Shown here piece after piece: positions 8,368 through 16,177 of a DNA stretch of 64,000 bases. A program made the position numbers and the translations under genes. The notes beneath the pieces are model-generated. The model did no database searches and was not told where the DNA came from. It was given only the letters and a program-made list of their open reading frames with translations. The stretch's first letter is position 1; each line of letters opens with the position of its first letter. Source of the DNA: Legionella massiliensis (GTDB taxonomy: Bacteria > Pseudomonadota > Gammaproteobacteria > Legionellales > Legionellaceae); contig NZ_CCVW01000001.1 in NCBI RefSeq assembly GCF_000756815.1, positions 1,540,001 to 1,604,000 on the forward strand. Reading direction: 5' to 3'.

Positions 8368-8706
8368 TTAGGCTAACAAAGCGTCAATCTTTGCTGCACA
8401 GATAAAATCATTGTGCGTCAGTCCCTTAAGGGCGTGAGTCATGAAGCTTACATGGCAGTAGTTGTAACCTACTTCAAGATCAGGGTGATGATTTTCGGTA
8501 TTGGCTATCCAGGCTATTGCATTCACAAAGGCCATGGTTTCATAAAAATCTGCAAATGAAAATGAACGTTTGATTTCTTTATGGTTAGCACTGGTCTGCC
8601 AATTTTTATCAAGTTGTGGCATTAGATTATGAATTTGTTCGGAATTTAGCGCCTGCCCTATTCCTTCGCAAGATTCACAGTGTTTTTGACTTAAGTCGGA
8701 TTTCAT
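8368..8706 (-). CDS. phhB: Pterin-4a-carbinolamine dehydratase
   Basis: A 112-residue protein of the PCD/DCoH family. It dehydrates 4a-hydroxytetrahydropterin, recycling the cofactor of phenylalanine hydroxylase. The family signature is clear: ENHHPDLEVGYNYCHVSFMTHALKGLT, including the paired His residues and the later His of the active site. The N-terminus (KHCESCEGIGQALN) carries two Cys and resembles the longer PhhB forms of gammaproteobacteria. It lies 11 bases after hisC in the same direction, so the pair is probably one transcript. No phenylalanine hydroxylase gene is visible here. Confidence 0.92.
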   Translation of the reverse strand: MKSDLSQKHCESCEGIGQALNSEQIHNLMPQLDKNWQTSANHKEIKRSFSFADFYETMAFVNAIAWIANTENHHPDLEVGYNYCHVSFMTHALKGLTHNDFICAAKIDALLA

Positions 8707-8717
8707 TTTTTTCTCCT

Positions 8718-9833
8718 CTAAGAGTCTGGCAAGCAGATAGCAAGTTGTTCAAATAATCGGGAATTTTGCTGAGTATTACCAATACTTATCCGCAAATGAT
8801 TTCCTAGACCATATTGCAACAAGGGACGGACAATTATGCCCTTACTAAGCAGTTTTTGATAAATCGGTTGGGCATCAGTTTGGCAATCAATAGTAACAAA
8901 ATTACCAGAAGAAGGAAGATACCCGATGTCTAAGGTTGCAAATCCCTCTTTGAATTGCAGCATGCCTTTTGTATTAAGTGCCAAACTCTGTTCAATAAAG
9001 TCATGATCATCAAGAGCCGCATTTGCTGCTGTAAGGGCTGTTTGACTGACAACAAAGGGTGGCTGAACACGATGCAATAAATCGGTGATCTGAGGATTTG
9101 CTATTAGGTATCCCAGTCTTAATCCCGCCAAACCATAGGCCTTAGAAAAAGTGCGTGTAATCACCAGATTAGGATAGCAGTTTAGTAGATTTATCGATGT
9201 TTTATCACCCTTTGGATAGGCGTATTCATAATAGGCTTCGTCTAAAACAAAGATTGTTGAGCTAGGGATATTGGCTATTAAGCGCTCTAGATCCTTAGAC
9301 TCAATAAAAAGACCTGTTGGATTATTGGGATTCGCAAGAAAAATGATGGCAGTTTCTTCAGTACAGGCTTCAATCATGGCATCAATATCAACCTGCCAGT
9401 TTGGCTTTAAGGCGATAGTGGATATCGGTATACCTAAGGTTTGTGCCTGAATGCGGTAGGAAATGAAAGCACAGTCATGGGTTAACATATGCTTACCAGT
9501 GCCCAGGGCAAAGGTCGTAAGTAAAAAAAGAAAAAGTAAATCAGTACCATTCCCCAAAGTGAGCATATCTTCACAAATACCAAGCTTCTTAGATAATTTT
9601 GCAGTGATTGGATGATTGGCTGGCGAAGGGTAGGAGGCAATTTGAAATCTCGAAAGATTGGCTAGTGCCTTTCTTACCAAGGGACTACAGCCTAGCGGAT
9701 TTTCATTACTAGCGAGTTTTATAACATCTGGCAGATTTTGTTCGCGCATTAATTCTTCAATTGATTTACCCGGTATATAAGGGTGTAAGGAACGAATTCC
9801 TGGGTGGGGTAATTGATAATAGTCACAGGGCAC
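8718..9833 (-). CDS. hisC: Histidinol-phosphate aminotransferase
   Basis: A 371-residue fold-type I PLP aminotransferase. HisC converts imidazole-acetol phosphate and glutamate to histidinol phosphate; close relatives act on aromatic amino acids. Visible blocks are ASNENPLGCSPLV at the N-terminus, NPNNPTGLF, the VLDEAYYEY aspartate/tyrosine block and the PLP lysine in TRTFSKAYGLAGLRLGY, then the C-terminal RISIG arginine. I chose the GTG giving VPCDYYQLPHPGIRSL because AGGAG lies 8 bases upstream and HisC proteins usually begin this way; an in-frame ATG 39 bases earlier is the alternative. It stands apart from any his operon and next to phhB, which may hint at aromatic amino-acid use. Confidence 0.9.
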   Translation of the reverse strand: MPCDYYQLPHPGIRSLHPYIPGKSIEELMREQNLPDVIKLASNENPLGCSPLVRKALANLSRFQIASYPSPANHPITAKLSKKLGICEDMLTLGNGTDLLFLFLLTTFALGTGKHMLTHDCAFISYRIQAQTLGIPISTIALKPNWQVDIDAMIEACTEETAIIFLANPNNPTGLFIESKDLERLIANIPSSTIFVLDEAYYEYAYPKGDKTSINLLNCYPNLVITRTFSKAYGLAGLRLGYLIANPQITDLLHRVQPPFVVSQTALTAANAALDDHDFIEQSLALNTKGMLQFKEGFATLDIGYLPSSGNFVTIDCQTDAQPIYQKLLSKGIIVRPLLQYGLGNHLRISIGNTQQNSRLFEQLAICLPDS

Positions 9834-9955
9834 CGCGGCTCTCCTGATTTTGCAAAGGATCATCTTACCCAACCAGAAATTAAATGTGAACGTATTGCAC
9901 CATTTAACCTAAAAACATTAGACTATTCGAGCAAAAACAACCTCTGGAATGGAAG

Positions 9956-10147
9956 ATGAATAACTCTAAAGGGATTTCCCTTACTGAAGTCTTGGTCGCC
10001 TTAGTATTAATAATAGGCACGTCATTAGCTCTCCTACGCCATCATTGGCAACTGAGCCAACAACTCAATCAACTAGAAGCCGATTCCTATGCCTCCCTGG
10101 AAGTAGAGAATGAGCATGAGTTGCAATTTGCAGACTATGTTCTATGA
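9956..10147 (+). CDS. Very short PilV-like minor pilin
   Basis: A 63-residue type IV prepilin. The leader ends in Lys-Gly before ISLTEVLVALVLIIG, a classic prepilin peptidase site with Glu at +5 and a hydrophobic stalk. Typical PilV proteins have 140-200 residues, so this keeps the N-terminal helix but almost no globular head. It is not a sequencing-style break: its stop overlaps the next start (ATGA), as in translationally coupled minor pilin operons. It probably primes type IV pilus assembly with the next two genes. Confidence 0.8.
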   Translation: MNNSKGISLTEVLVALVLIIGTSLALLRHHWQLSQQLNQLEADSYASLEVENEHELQFADYVL

Positions 10148-10887
10148 AAAAACAAGAAGGGATAAGCCTGCTCGAGCTGCTTATTAGCCTATTTGTTGCC
10201 AGCCTATTAATGACTCTGATGCTGCAACAATATCTAATAACTAAAAGGCAATACAGGGAGATACATCGCTTATTAGAACGGTCTATCGAATTGCAAATGG
10301 TGACTGATCTAATTCGGGCTAGTGTGAGAATGGCAGGGTTTACACCCTGTGGGGGTATTAATTCTTTGAATTCGATTGATAGGCGAAATGCTAGGACAGG
10401 ACTTAATGCAATTCTGATTAATGGCGAGAAAAGTAATAGCTTACAAATCAATAAGATGGGCGATCGTTTCGCGACTGTAATGCAGCAATTAGGACCCACC
10501 CAGCTCTTGTTGCAAACGGATATTGACTATGAGGAACAGGAAGCAGTATTGATAGCTGATTGCTTTCATGCGGAAGTCCAGCAGATTGCGGCAACCAGTA
10601 AAACAAAGGCTGGAACAGTTTTAACCTTCACAAAGCCTCTAGCTTTTGACTACCTAGCGCCAATTTATCTCGGTGAGTGGGTCGAAGAGCGCTTTTTCAT
10701 TCAGAAGAATAAGATAGGCGATCCTGCTTTATTTTATAAGCAAAAACATGCTGAAGAGCTGACTAATGTCATTCAATCGCTTGCTGTTAAGTTAAGTTTT
10801 ATCCGGGGAAAAATAATGGTTGAGGTTAATTTAGGCTTGCAAAAAAACTCAAATTGGCTTGTCAGGACAGTGGTACGTGCAGGATGA
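10144..10887 (+). CDS. pilW: PilW-like minor pilin
   Basis: A 247-residue prepilin with leader MKKQEG and mature ISLLELLISLFVASLLM; Glu is at +5. The body includes the PilW-typical segments IRASVRMAGFTPCGG and IQSLAVKLSFIRGK. Minor pilins initiate type IV pilus assembly in the inner membrane. Both ends overlap the neighbouring pilin genes by four bases, so translation is coupled. Confidence 0.9.
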   Translation: MKKQEGISLLELLISLFVASLLMTLMLQQYLITKRQYREIHRLLERSIELQMVTDLIRASVRMAGFTPCGGINSLNSIDRRNARTGLNAILINGEKSNSLQINKMGDRFATVMQQLGPTQLLLQTDIDYEEQEAVLIADCFHAEVQQIAATSKTKAGTVLTFTKPLAFDYLAPIYLGEWVEERFFIQKNKIGDPALFYKQKHAEELTNVIQSLAVKLSFIRGKIMVEVNLGLQKNSNWLVRTVVRAG

Positions 10888-11399
10888 GTAGACTAGTGCG
10901 AAAACAGAGGGGATTTGTGCTTGTAACAACCCTTATGATGATAGTGGTTTCATCCTTGCTGGTGTTGTCACAAATGCGGTTATTCTTATTAGATTACAAG
11001 GTGTTAAGTCTGCTGAAAGAAAAACAGCAATCCCTTAGAGCTCTTGAGGCAGTAGTGGCAAAGCTTGCTGCACAAGCTACTCCGGGGGAATGTATTCTGA
11101 AAGAACAAGCACCTAATCTTATTGTCGATTTACTAAAAAATAAAAGAGGTTGTATTTTTATTCACGAAGAACATAGTTATTACTATCTCATTGAAGATTT
11201 AGGTGTTTTCCCTTGCTTGCAAATCCAAAGGGATAATCTGAATTACAGCACACATCATCTACAGATTAGCTTAGGAGCTCTTAGTCAGCGCTCTACAATT
11301 TTGCAGATACGTTTTGCAAAATTGGCAGAATTCGTTCATTGCGAAAATCAAAAGCCCGGGAAGAGTAGGCTAGGTCTATTGAGTTGGCGAGTTTTATGA
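10884..11399 (+). CDS. pilX: PilX-like minor pilin
   Basis: A 171-residue protein with a basic leader, RLVRKQRG, then FVLVTTLMMIVVSSLLVLSQMR. It lacks the usual Glu at +5, as PilX/GspK-type pilins do. I chose the ATG that overlaps the pilW stop (ATGA) instead of a longer reading. The usual partners pilY1 and pilE do not follow: the gene converges on an unrelated reverse-strand gene and overlaps its end by six bases. Confidence 0.8.
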   Translation: MSRLVRKQRGFVLVTTLMMIVVSSLLVLSQMRLFLLDYKVLSLLKEKQQSLRALEAVVAKLAAQATPGECILKEQAPNLIVDLLKNKRGCIFIHEEHSYYYLIEDLGVFPCLQIQRDNLNYSTHHLQISLGALSQRSTILQIRFAKLAEFVHCENQKPGKSRLGLLSWRVL

Positions 11400-12689
11400 A
11401 AATGAGTGGCTGCATTCAGACCGGTCTGATTCTGGGCTAACCTTTACTACTAGGGAGTCCCCAGCAGTTTTGTCACCGAAGAAGGGGAGGTCTGCCGCAG
11501 AAGGGAGGGGTGTTCTGAGGTTGGGGGCGGATTGCGTTCTCTGGCTTTGCCATTGAGCAGAAGAGCGTGTAGGAGATAGGGAAGAAACAGAAGCAGGTGA
11601 ATAAGAGAGACTCGAGTCATAGTCCAGACTTCTGTCCTTATTTTGATCAAAATCAAGTTCAGAACTATCTTCTAGGGCTGAGTATTGATCTTCCAATTCT
11701 GCTAATTGATCTTGTAAGTGTTCCCTTAAATGTTCTTCATTCCATTTTAAAAGGGCATATTTAACAAGATAAACAAGGCCGATAGCTGAAAAAGCAACGA
11801 TAGTAGCAGGAATTCCACCAGGTAAAAAACACCAGAGAGCCGTAATCCCTACTAATAGCAGAGCAGCGGCTAAGTTAATGCCCAAGGCATTCCTGCGCAT
11901 TTCAAAACCAAAGACCCGTCGCGCATAGGCTCTATGAACACTCAGTTGATCCGCTTCGTCAATCGGGGGGCTAGTTAAATATTGAATAAACTCTTGTACT
12001 AGGCAGAAGGCTTCTTTCAAGGCATCAACAGCTGCTGCTGCGACGTATAATCCCCCAACAACGGGACTTGCTGCAGCTGAGGTAGCAATTAATAGAATAT
12101 ATGCCGCTATATTTGCTGATGTATTTAAAAACTGGAAGAAACTATCCCGCCATCGATTAAATTCTGTTTTTCTGTTATCAGTATAGATATCGAAAAAATA
12201 GTACAAAGAAAGGCCTACGTTATAGACCAGGCCAACTATAGGGATAGAGATGACTGAAGAGGCAAAGACTTTTATGGCATCTATTACAAACTTAAAGGCA
12301 GGCAGTGAGAGAAAATAAAGAGCAATGGAAGCTAAAACCCCACCAACAAGCACTAACCCCCATTTACTAATTTTGCTTTTATCATCAATTAAATCAAGGA
12401 GATAATCCACCTGAGGGTGCCCTTCGCGTGATAATTGCGTCAGCAGCTCGTAAACGGTTATATTCGTATTGAATGTTTTCCGCTTTTTTTTGGGAATATT
12501 CAGGTTCTTAAGAATAGATAAGACTCGGGTTCTAATGGCGGGAGAATCACTAATGCGAAGACGATGGAAATCGATATCCAAGATTTCTGGGCTATCATCG
12601 TAACGATGCATATATTTTTTTAGATACTTAGAGCTACCGCCTCTTATATAAGAGTCAAAGTGTTCCAAGCTCTCTAACAAAGAGTGCAA
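11394..12689 (-). CDS. Multi-pass membrane protein with a Ser/Gln-rich tail, effector candidate
   Basis: A 431-residue protein of unknown family. The N-terminal 105 residues are soluble and basic (NIPKKKRKTF). Then come about six hydrophobic segments between residues 110 and 325 (for example LVLVGGVLASIALYFLS and IVAFSAIGLVYLVKYALL). The last 100 residues are acidic, then low in complexity: SSLSYSPASVSSLSPTRSS, RTQSAPNL, ending ESDRSECSHSFS. There is no signal peptide. The polar, Ser/Glu-containing C-terminus and the PmrA-like promoter fit a Dot/Icm substrate that inserts into a host membrane. No enzymatic motif is visible. Confidence 0.75.
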   Translation of the reverse strand: MHSLLESLEHFDSYIRGGSSKYLKKYMHRYDDSPEILDIDFHRLRISDSPAIRTRVLSILKNLNIPKKKRKTFNTNITVYELLTQLSREGHPQVDYLLDLIDDKSKISKWGLVLVGGVLASIALYFLSLPAFKFVIDAIKVFASSVISIPIVGLVYNVGLSLYYFFDIYTDNRKTEFNRWRDSFFQFLNTSANIAAYILLIATSAAASPVVGGLYVAAAAVDALKEAFCLVQEFIQYLTSPPIDEADQLSVHRAYARRVFGFEMRRNALGINLAAALLLVGITALWCFLPGGIPATIVAFSAIGLVYLVKYALLKWNEEHLREHLQDQLAELEDQYSALEDSSELDFDQNKDRSLDYDSSLSYSPASVSSLSPTRSSAQWQSQRTQSAPNLRTPLPSAADLPFFGDKTAGDSLVVKVSPESDRSECSHSFS

Positions 12690-12723
12690 TTTATTATTTC
12701 TCGAATCTTTGATAAATTAGCCG

Positions 12724-12756
12724 ATTATAATCATGCTTTCTTAAAGAAATATTAAG
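12724..12756 (-). promoter_or_regulatory. PmrA-like box with -10 element
   Basis: Read on the minus strand: CTTAATATT, two bases, TTTAAG, ten bases, TATAAT. CTTAATATT equals the published Legionella PmrA consensus (cTTAATatT), and the two half-sites repeat every 11 bp, one helical turn. The -10 lies 35 bases before the effector-candidate start. The geometry is the same as in the box before the UIM protein (repeat to -10 gap of exactly 10 bp). Assigning it to PmrA is inference from the consensus. Confidence 0.7.
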
Positions 12757-12864
12757 AAAGAAAAAAGTACATCTTTATCAGCCTGGTTTTACCACAAAAA
12801 AAATCGATAATAGCACAGTATGCAAGTTTATGGGCTAGTCAATACCTAGGGGACGCAATTTTTT

Positions 12865-13887
12865 ATGTCTTTCAAAGAGCGGATAGTTTTTTTAAATAAG
12901 GAGCGTTTAGCAGCGTTTCAGTATTGGCCACATTTGGTTACAGTAGTAATCATTGGCTTTGCGTTTTTGGGATATCGTTATTTTGCCTATCACTTTACGT
13001 ACTCAAATGATGCCTATGTTTCAGCAAATGTTATTAATATGGCATCCCTTGTTTCCGGTCCTGTCTCTAAAATTTATGTCTGTGAAAACCAGAATGTTGT
13101 TAAAGGGCAAAAGCTAATTGAAATTGATCCGCGCCCTTACAAATATGCTATGGACAAGGCAAAAGCAGATCTTAATATCGCCAAGCTTGACTATGAGAAT
13201 GAAAAATTTGCAATTACGGTGGCTTCGGAAAGATTAAAGCAAAACCAGGATTATCTTAATCTCTCTAAAGACCATCTTGGTCGCTATAAAAAATTACAGG
13301 CGAAGGGAGACATTGCGGATATTCAGCTAATTGATACAGAGGCGAAGATCAAGGAGCAGGAAGCCGGGGTCCTGTCAGCAATTCAGGAACTGAGAATTGC
13401 TCGAGAGAATTTTGATAATAACAGGGTGCTTGCTGCTAAGGCTGCTTATAGAAGGGCAAAATACTTATATAACCATACCTTGGTAAGAGCGCCTGCAGAC
13501 GGTTATATTACTAATTTTAATTTGCGACGCGGCCAATATATATCGGTAGGGCAGGGCTTGTTTGCTTTGGTGGAAACTAGTCATTGGTGGGTAGTAACCC
13601 GCTATCGGGAAACAGCAATCAGGCTGATTCATCCTGGCGATAAGGCAAGAATAACGATTGATATGTATCCTGGCAAAGTGTTTCATGGCCATGTACATAG
13701 TATTGGCTGGGGAATAAACCGGGTGCAGGCAGGTTCTGTTGCTCCTTCGACTTTGGCTTATCTTGAGGCTACCGAAGATTGGATTAAAATCGCACAACGT
13801 TTTCCTGTGCGAATTTATATTGATGATCTAAGTCCTGAATACCCCATGCGAATAGGGGCAAGTGCTACAACTAAAACTTATCGATGA
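12865..13887 (+). CDS. HlyD/EmrA-type membrane fusion protein
   Basis: A 340-residue periplasmic adaptor anchored by one N-terminal helix (LVTVVIIGFAFLGYRYF). Family features are SNDAYVSANVINMASLVSGPVSKIYV (the biotinyl-lipoyl half-motif), VVKGQKLIEIDPRPY, a long helical hairpin, LVRAPADGYITNFNLRRGQYI (the second half-motif), and a beta-barrel with PGDKARITIDMYPG. It links an inner-membrane pump to an outer-membrane channel. The next gene, overlapping it by 26 bases, is a FUSC-type transporter, so the pair resembles AaeA/AaeB. No outer-membrane channel gene is adjacent. Confidence 0.9.
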   Translation: MSFKERIVFLNKERLAAFQYWPHLVTVVIIGFAFLGYRYFAYHFTYSNDAYVSANVINMASLVSGPVSKIYVCENQNVVKGQKLIEIDPRPYKYAMDKAKADLNIAKLDYENEKFAITVASERLKQNQDYLNLSKDHLGRYKKLQAKGDIADIQLIDTEAKIKEQEAGVLSAIQELRIARENFDNNRVLAAKAAYRRAKYLYNHTLVRAPADGYITNFNLRRGQYISVGQGLFALVETSHWWVVTRYRETAIRLIHPGDKARITIDMYPGKVFHGHVHSIGWGINRVQAGSVAPSTLAYLEATEDWIKIAQRFPVRIYIDDLSPEYPMRIGASATTKTYR

Positions 13888-16003
13888 GGTGAGTATAATT
13901 TTCAAATCATTGCTACCTCAGACCCTGGAGAATAGAGCAGCATTAAGGACGGCTATTGCTACCTTAGCTGCTATGCTGATTGCTTTTTCCTTTCATTTTG
14001 ATAAGCCTTATTGGTCTGCAATGACCGTTGTTCTATTGGCAAATGTATATACGGGTTCTGTCGTTGATAAAGCAATACTCCGTATAATTGGCGCTACAAT
14101 TGGTGCCTGGCTTGGCTATTTCTTAGCAGGGCTGGTAGTCAATAGTCTCTTACTCTATCTCTTAGCCATTTTTTTACTGATTAGCCTTGCCATTTACTAT
14201 TACAGCTTTAGCTCTTATGCCTATGCTTATCTACTTGGTGCATTGAGTGCCTTTATTGTTATTTCAGATCTGGCTTTTACCCCGCAGCAAACCTTCTATC
14301 TGGCAATCTGGCGCCCTATAGATATTAGTCTAGGCGTTATAATTTCAGCTGTATCTGCCTGGTGTATTTTTCCTAATAATATTCAAGATAATTTGATAAA
14401 AGAAGCTGATCAACTTTTTGATTTAATGTCTAATCTATTAAAAGAACTTAGTAAACAAACTGTAGCAAATGAACCTAATTTTCAAATGCTTAGCGCTGAT
14501 AATTTGAAAATGAAAAAGAAAATCAGAAAGTCATTGGAAATGATTGGTTTTGTGCGGCGTGAGTTGGGTATTAAACGGGTCAAGGTTGACAAATATCGAG
14601 CCTTATTTGATCAGTTCTATAATTTCGGTCGAACTCTAACCTATTTCCTTTCTACTATTGATACTCAGCTTGATAGCGGAAAGCATGCAAAATTAAGAGC
14701 AGCGCTCGCTGATTTTTTTGTAACCGCGCAACAAGACTTAGAGCAATTAAAAAAGGAGTTTTTTGCTGTTGGGACCATAAAGCCCGTCTTGCTAGCCGAA
14801 AATAGTTTAGCAACTTTACATCAGCTTATTAGCGCAAATACAACTGAGGAGGCAAGCCCTATCGAGGCAGTAAAGAGTTATCTGGTATTAAGCCCACTGC
14901 TACAACAAGTTCAGGCCATGATAACTAACTTGAGTAATATTCTGATAAATAACCCAGTAGCAGCAAAGCATCAGACCAAATTAATTACCAATCAGCAACT
15001 GTTACGTAACGATATGGATAATATTGTCGGTGCTATTAAGACAGCCCTAGCCGCTGTTTTGGCACTGTGTTTTTGGTTAGTCTCTGACTGGCCTGGTGGC
15101 GTCAATGGTATTATTTCCAGTGTTGTCATTTCAATAAAAAAGCATTTATTTGAAATGAAAAATATAAGTATTTACCGCTTCCTAGGTTGTTTGATTGGTG
15201 GTGGTGCTGCCTTGTTCCCACTAGCTTTTTTTTCCTTAGATTTATACTGTTATGTGCTGATATTGTTTTTCTCAATTTGGCTCTTTAGTTATTTTTCTTT
15301 TAAATATATTGCTTACAGCTATATTGGCTTGCAAGCGAGTATCGCTATGGTTATTTCAATGGGGCAGGCAGGAGGCCCGCCTGTCAATCTTGAGCCTGCC
15401 TTAGAGCGTTTAGGCGGTATAGTCATTGGTATTGTTGCCAGTTTTTTGGTTGCTAATGTCCTGTGGCGAACAGATTTTTTCTCTTTATTATCAAGGCATT
15501 TGCGAAAATTATTTCGTTTTCTTATACAGAATCTTAATCAATTACTACAAACTGATACTCAGGAGAAGCGTTTATACGATTTAACGAGTTCTTTTTGGTT
15601 ATGCCGTGGCTTGCTGGAAGCTTTTCCCCTTGAGCATTTTAAGAAGAAAAAGCAAGAAAAGTTAATTGATTATAAAAAGGGATTTATCCAAATGACCCTT
15701 ATCCAGACAACAATTAGCCATATCTATGATGGAATTGATAGAGACAGTGCTTATGTTACTGCGGCGAACTATCAGATCGATCTGAAAGAATTAGAGCAGC
15801 ATCTGCTCGCTCTCTATAACGCAGATAAAGAAGAGTCTTGTGAATTTGCCAAGCAGAAAATTGATAAAGATCTGGCGAAAATCGATTTAAGTTCTACTTA
15901 TCTCAGCCATCCTAGCGATGAATTGGCTAATTGCATTACTTATATTAACGCCCTAAATCAATTAAGAAGGGCATATCCGGGTTTTTCCTGGTTTAATCGA
16001 TAG
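13862..16003 (+). CDS. FUSC-family inner-membrane exporter, AaeB-like
   Basis: A 713-residue protein with two six-helix membrane blocks separated by a soluble region of roughly 200 residues, as in fusaric acid resistance/aromatic acid exporters. Block 1 starts with ALRTAIATLAAMLIAFSFHFDKPYWSAMTVVLL, block 2 with AIKTALAAVLALCFWLVSDWPGG. The start is a GTG with AGGGG five bases upstream, inside the end of the adaptor gene; a second GTG 27 bases later is possible. It probably exports small aromatic acids or toxic organic anions with the preceding adaptor; the substrate cannot be read from the sequence. Confidence 0.88.
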   Translation: MLQLKLIDEVSIIFKSLLPQTLENRAALRTAIATLAAMLIAFSFHFDKPYWSAMTVVLLANVYTGSVVDKAILRIIGATIGAWLGYFLAGLVVNSLLLYLLAIFLLISLAIYYYSFSSYAYAYLLGALSAFIVISDLAFTPQQTFYLAIWRPIDISLGVIISAVSAWCIFPNNIQDNLIKEADQLFDLMSNLLKELSKQTVANEPNFQMLSADNLKMKKKIRKSLEMIGFVRRELGIKRVKVDKYRALFDQFYNFGRTLTYFLSTIDTQLDSGKHAKLRAALADFFVTAQQDLEQLKKEFFAVGTIKPVLLAENSLATLHQLISANTTEEASPIEAVKSYLVLSPLLQQVQAMITNLSNILINNPVAAKHQTKLITNQQLLRNDMDNIVGAIKTALAAVLALCFWLVSDWPGGVNGIISSVVISIKKHLFEMKNISIYRFLGCLIGGGAALFPLAFFSLDLYCYVLILFFSIWLFSYFSFKYIAYSYIGLQASIAMVISMGQAGGPPVNLEPALERLGGIVIGIVASFLVANVLWRTDFFSLLSRHLRKLFRFLIQNLNQLLQTDTQEKRLYDLTSSFWLCRGLLEAFPLEHFKKKKQEKLIDYKKGFIQMTLIQTTISHIYDGIDRDSAYVTAANYQIDLKELEQHLLALYNADKEESCEFAKQKIDKDLAKIDLSSTYLSHPSDELANCITYINALNQLRRAYPGFSWFNR

Positions 16004-16011
16004 AGGTTGAG

Positions 16012-16088
16012 CTTTGTGCAGGACAAAAAATAGAAAATCCTCTAATTCGAGTTTTCTCTGAGATTACAAATTCTTGTCCCGTACAAAG
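16012..16088. repeat. Short inverted repeat of the CTTTGTGC-GGACAAAAAAT family
   Basis: An imperfect hairpin: CTTTGTGCAGGACAA pairs with TTCTTGTCCCGTACAAAG. The same ends occur about 270 bases apart at 60,841-61,107, where other palindromes lie between them. This copy therefore looks like an unoccupied version of the outermost layer of that nested repeat. Nothing coding is seen between the FUSC gene and the next promoter. Confidence 0.65.
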
Positions 16089-16101
16089 GCGGTTGAGGAG
16101 C

Positions 16102-16145
16102 CTTAAGTTTTTCTTAAGATTCGCTTAAGATTTCCATGCTAATAT
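16102..16145 (+). promoter_or_regulatory. Triple CTTAAG repeat (PmrA-like) with -10 element
   Basis: CTTAAG occurs three times with starts exactly 11 bp apart (16,102, 16,113, 16,124), followed after 10 bp by TAATAT. The gap equals that in the box at 12,724-12,756. Regularly phased repeats on one face of the helix are typical of PmrA response-regulator sites. The -10 placement implies that the gene starts at the ATG at 16,178, because the ATG at 16,136 would lie between the operator and the -10. Confidence 0.7.
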
Positions 16146-16177
16146 CTGGCAACAAAAATTTTCAAACTGGTGATTAT

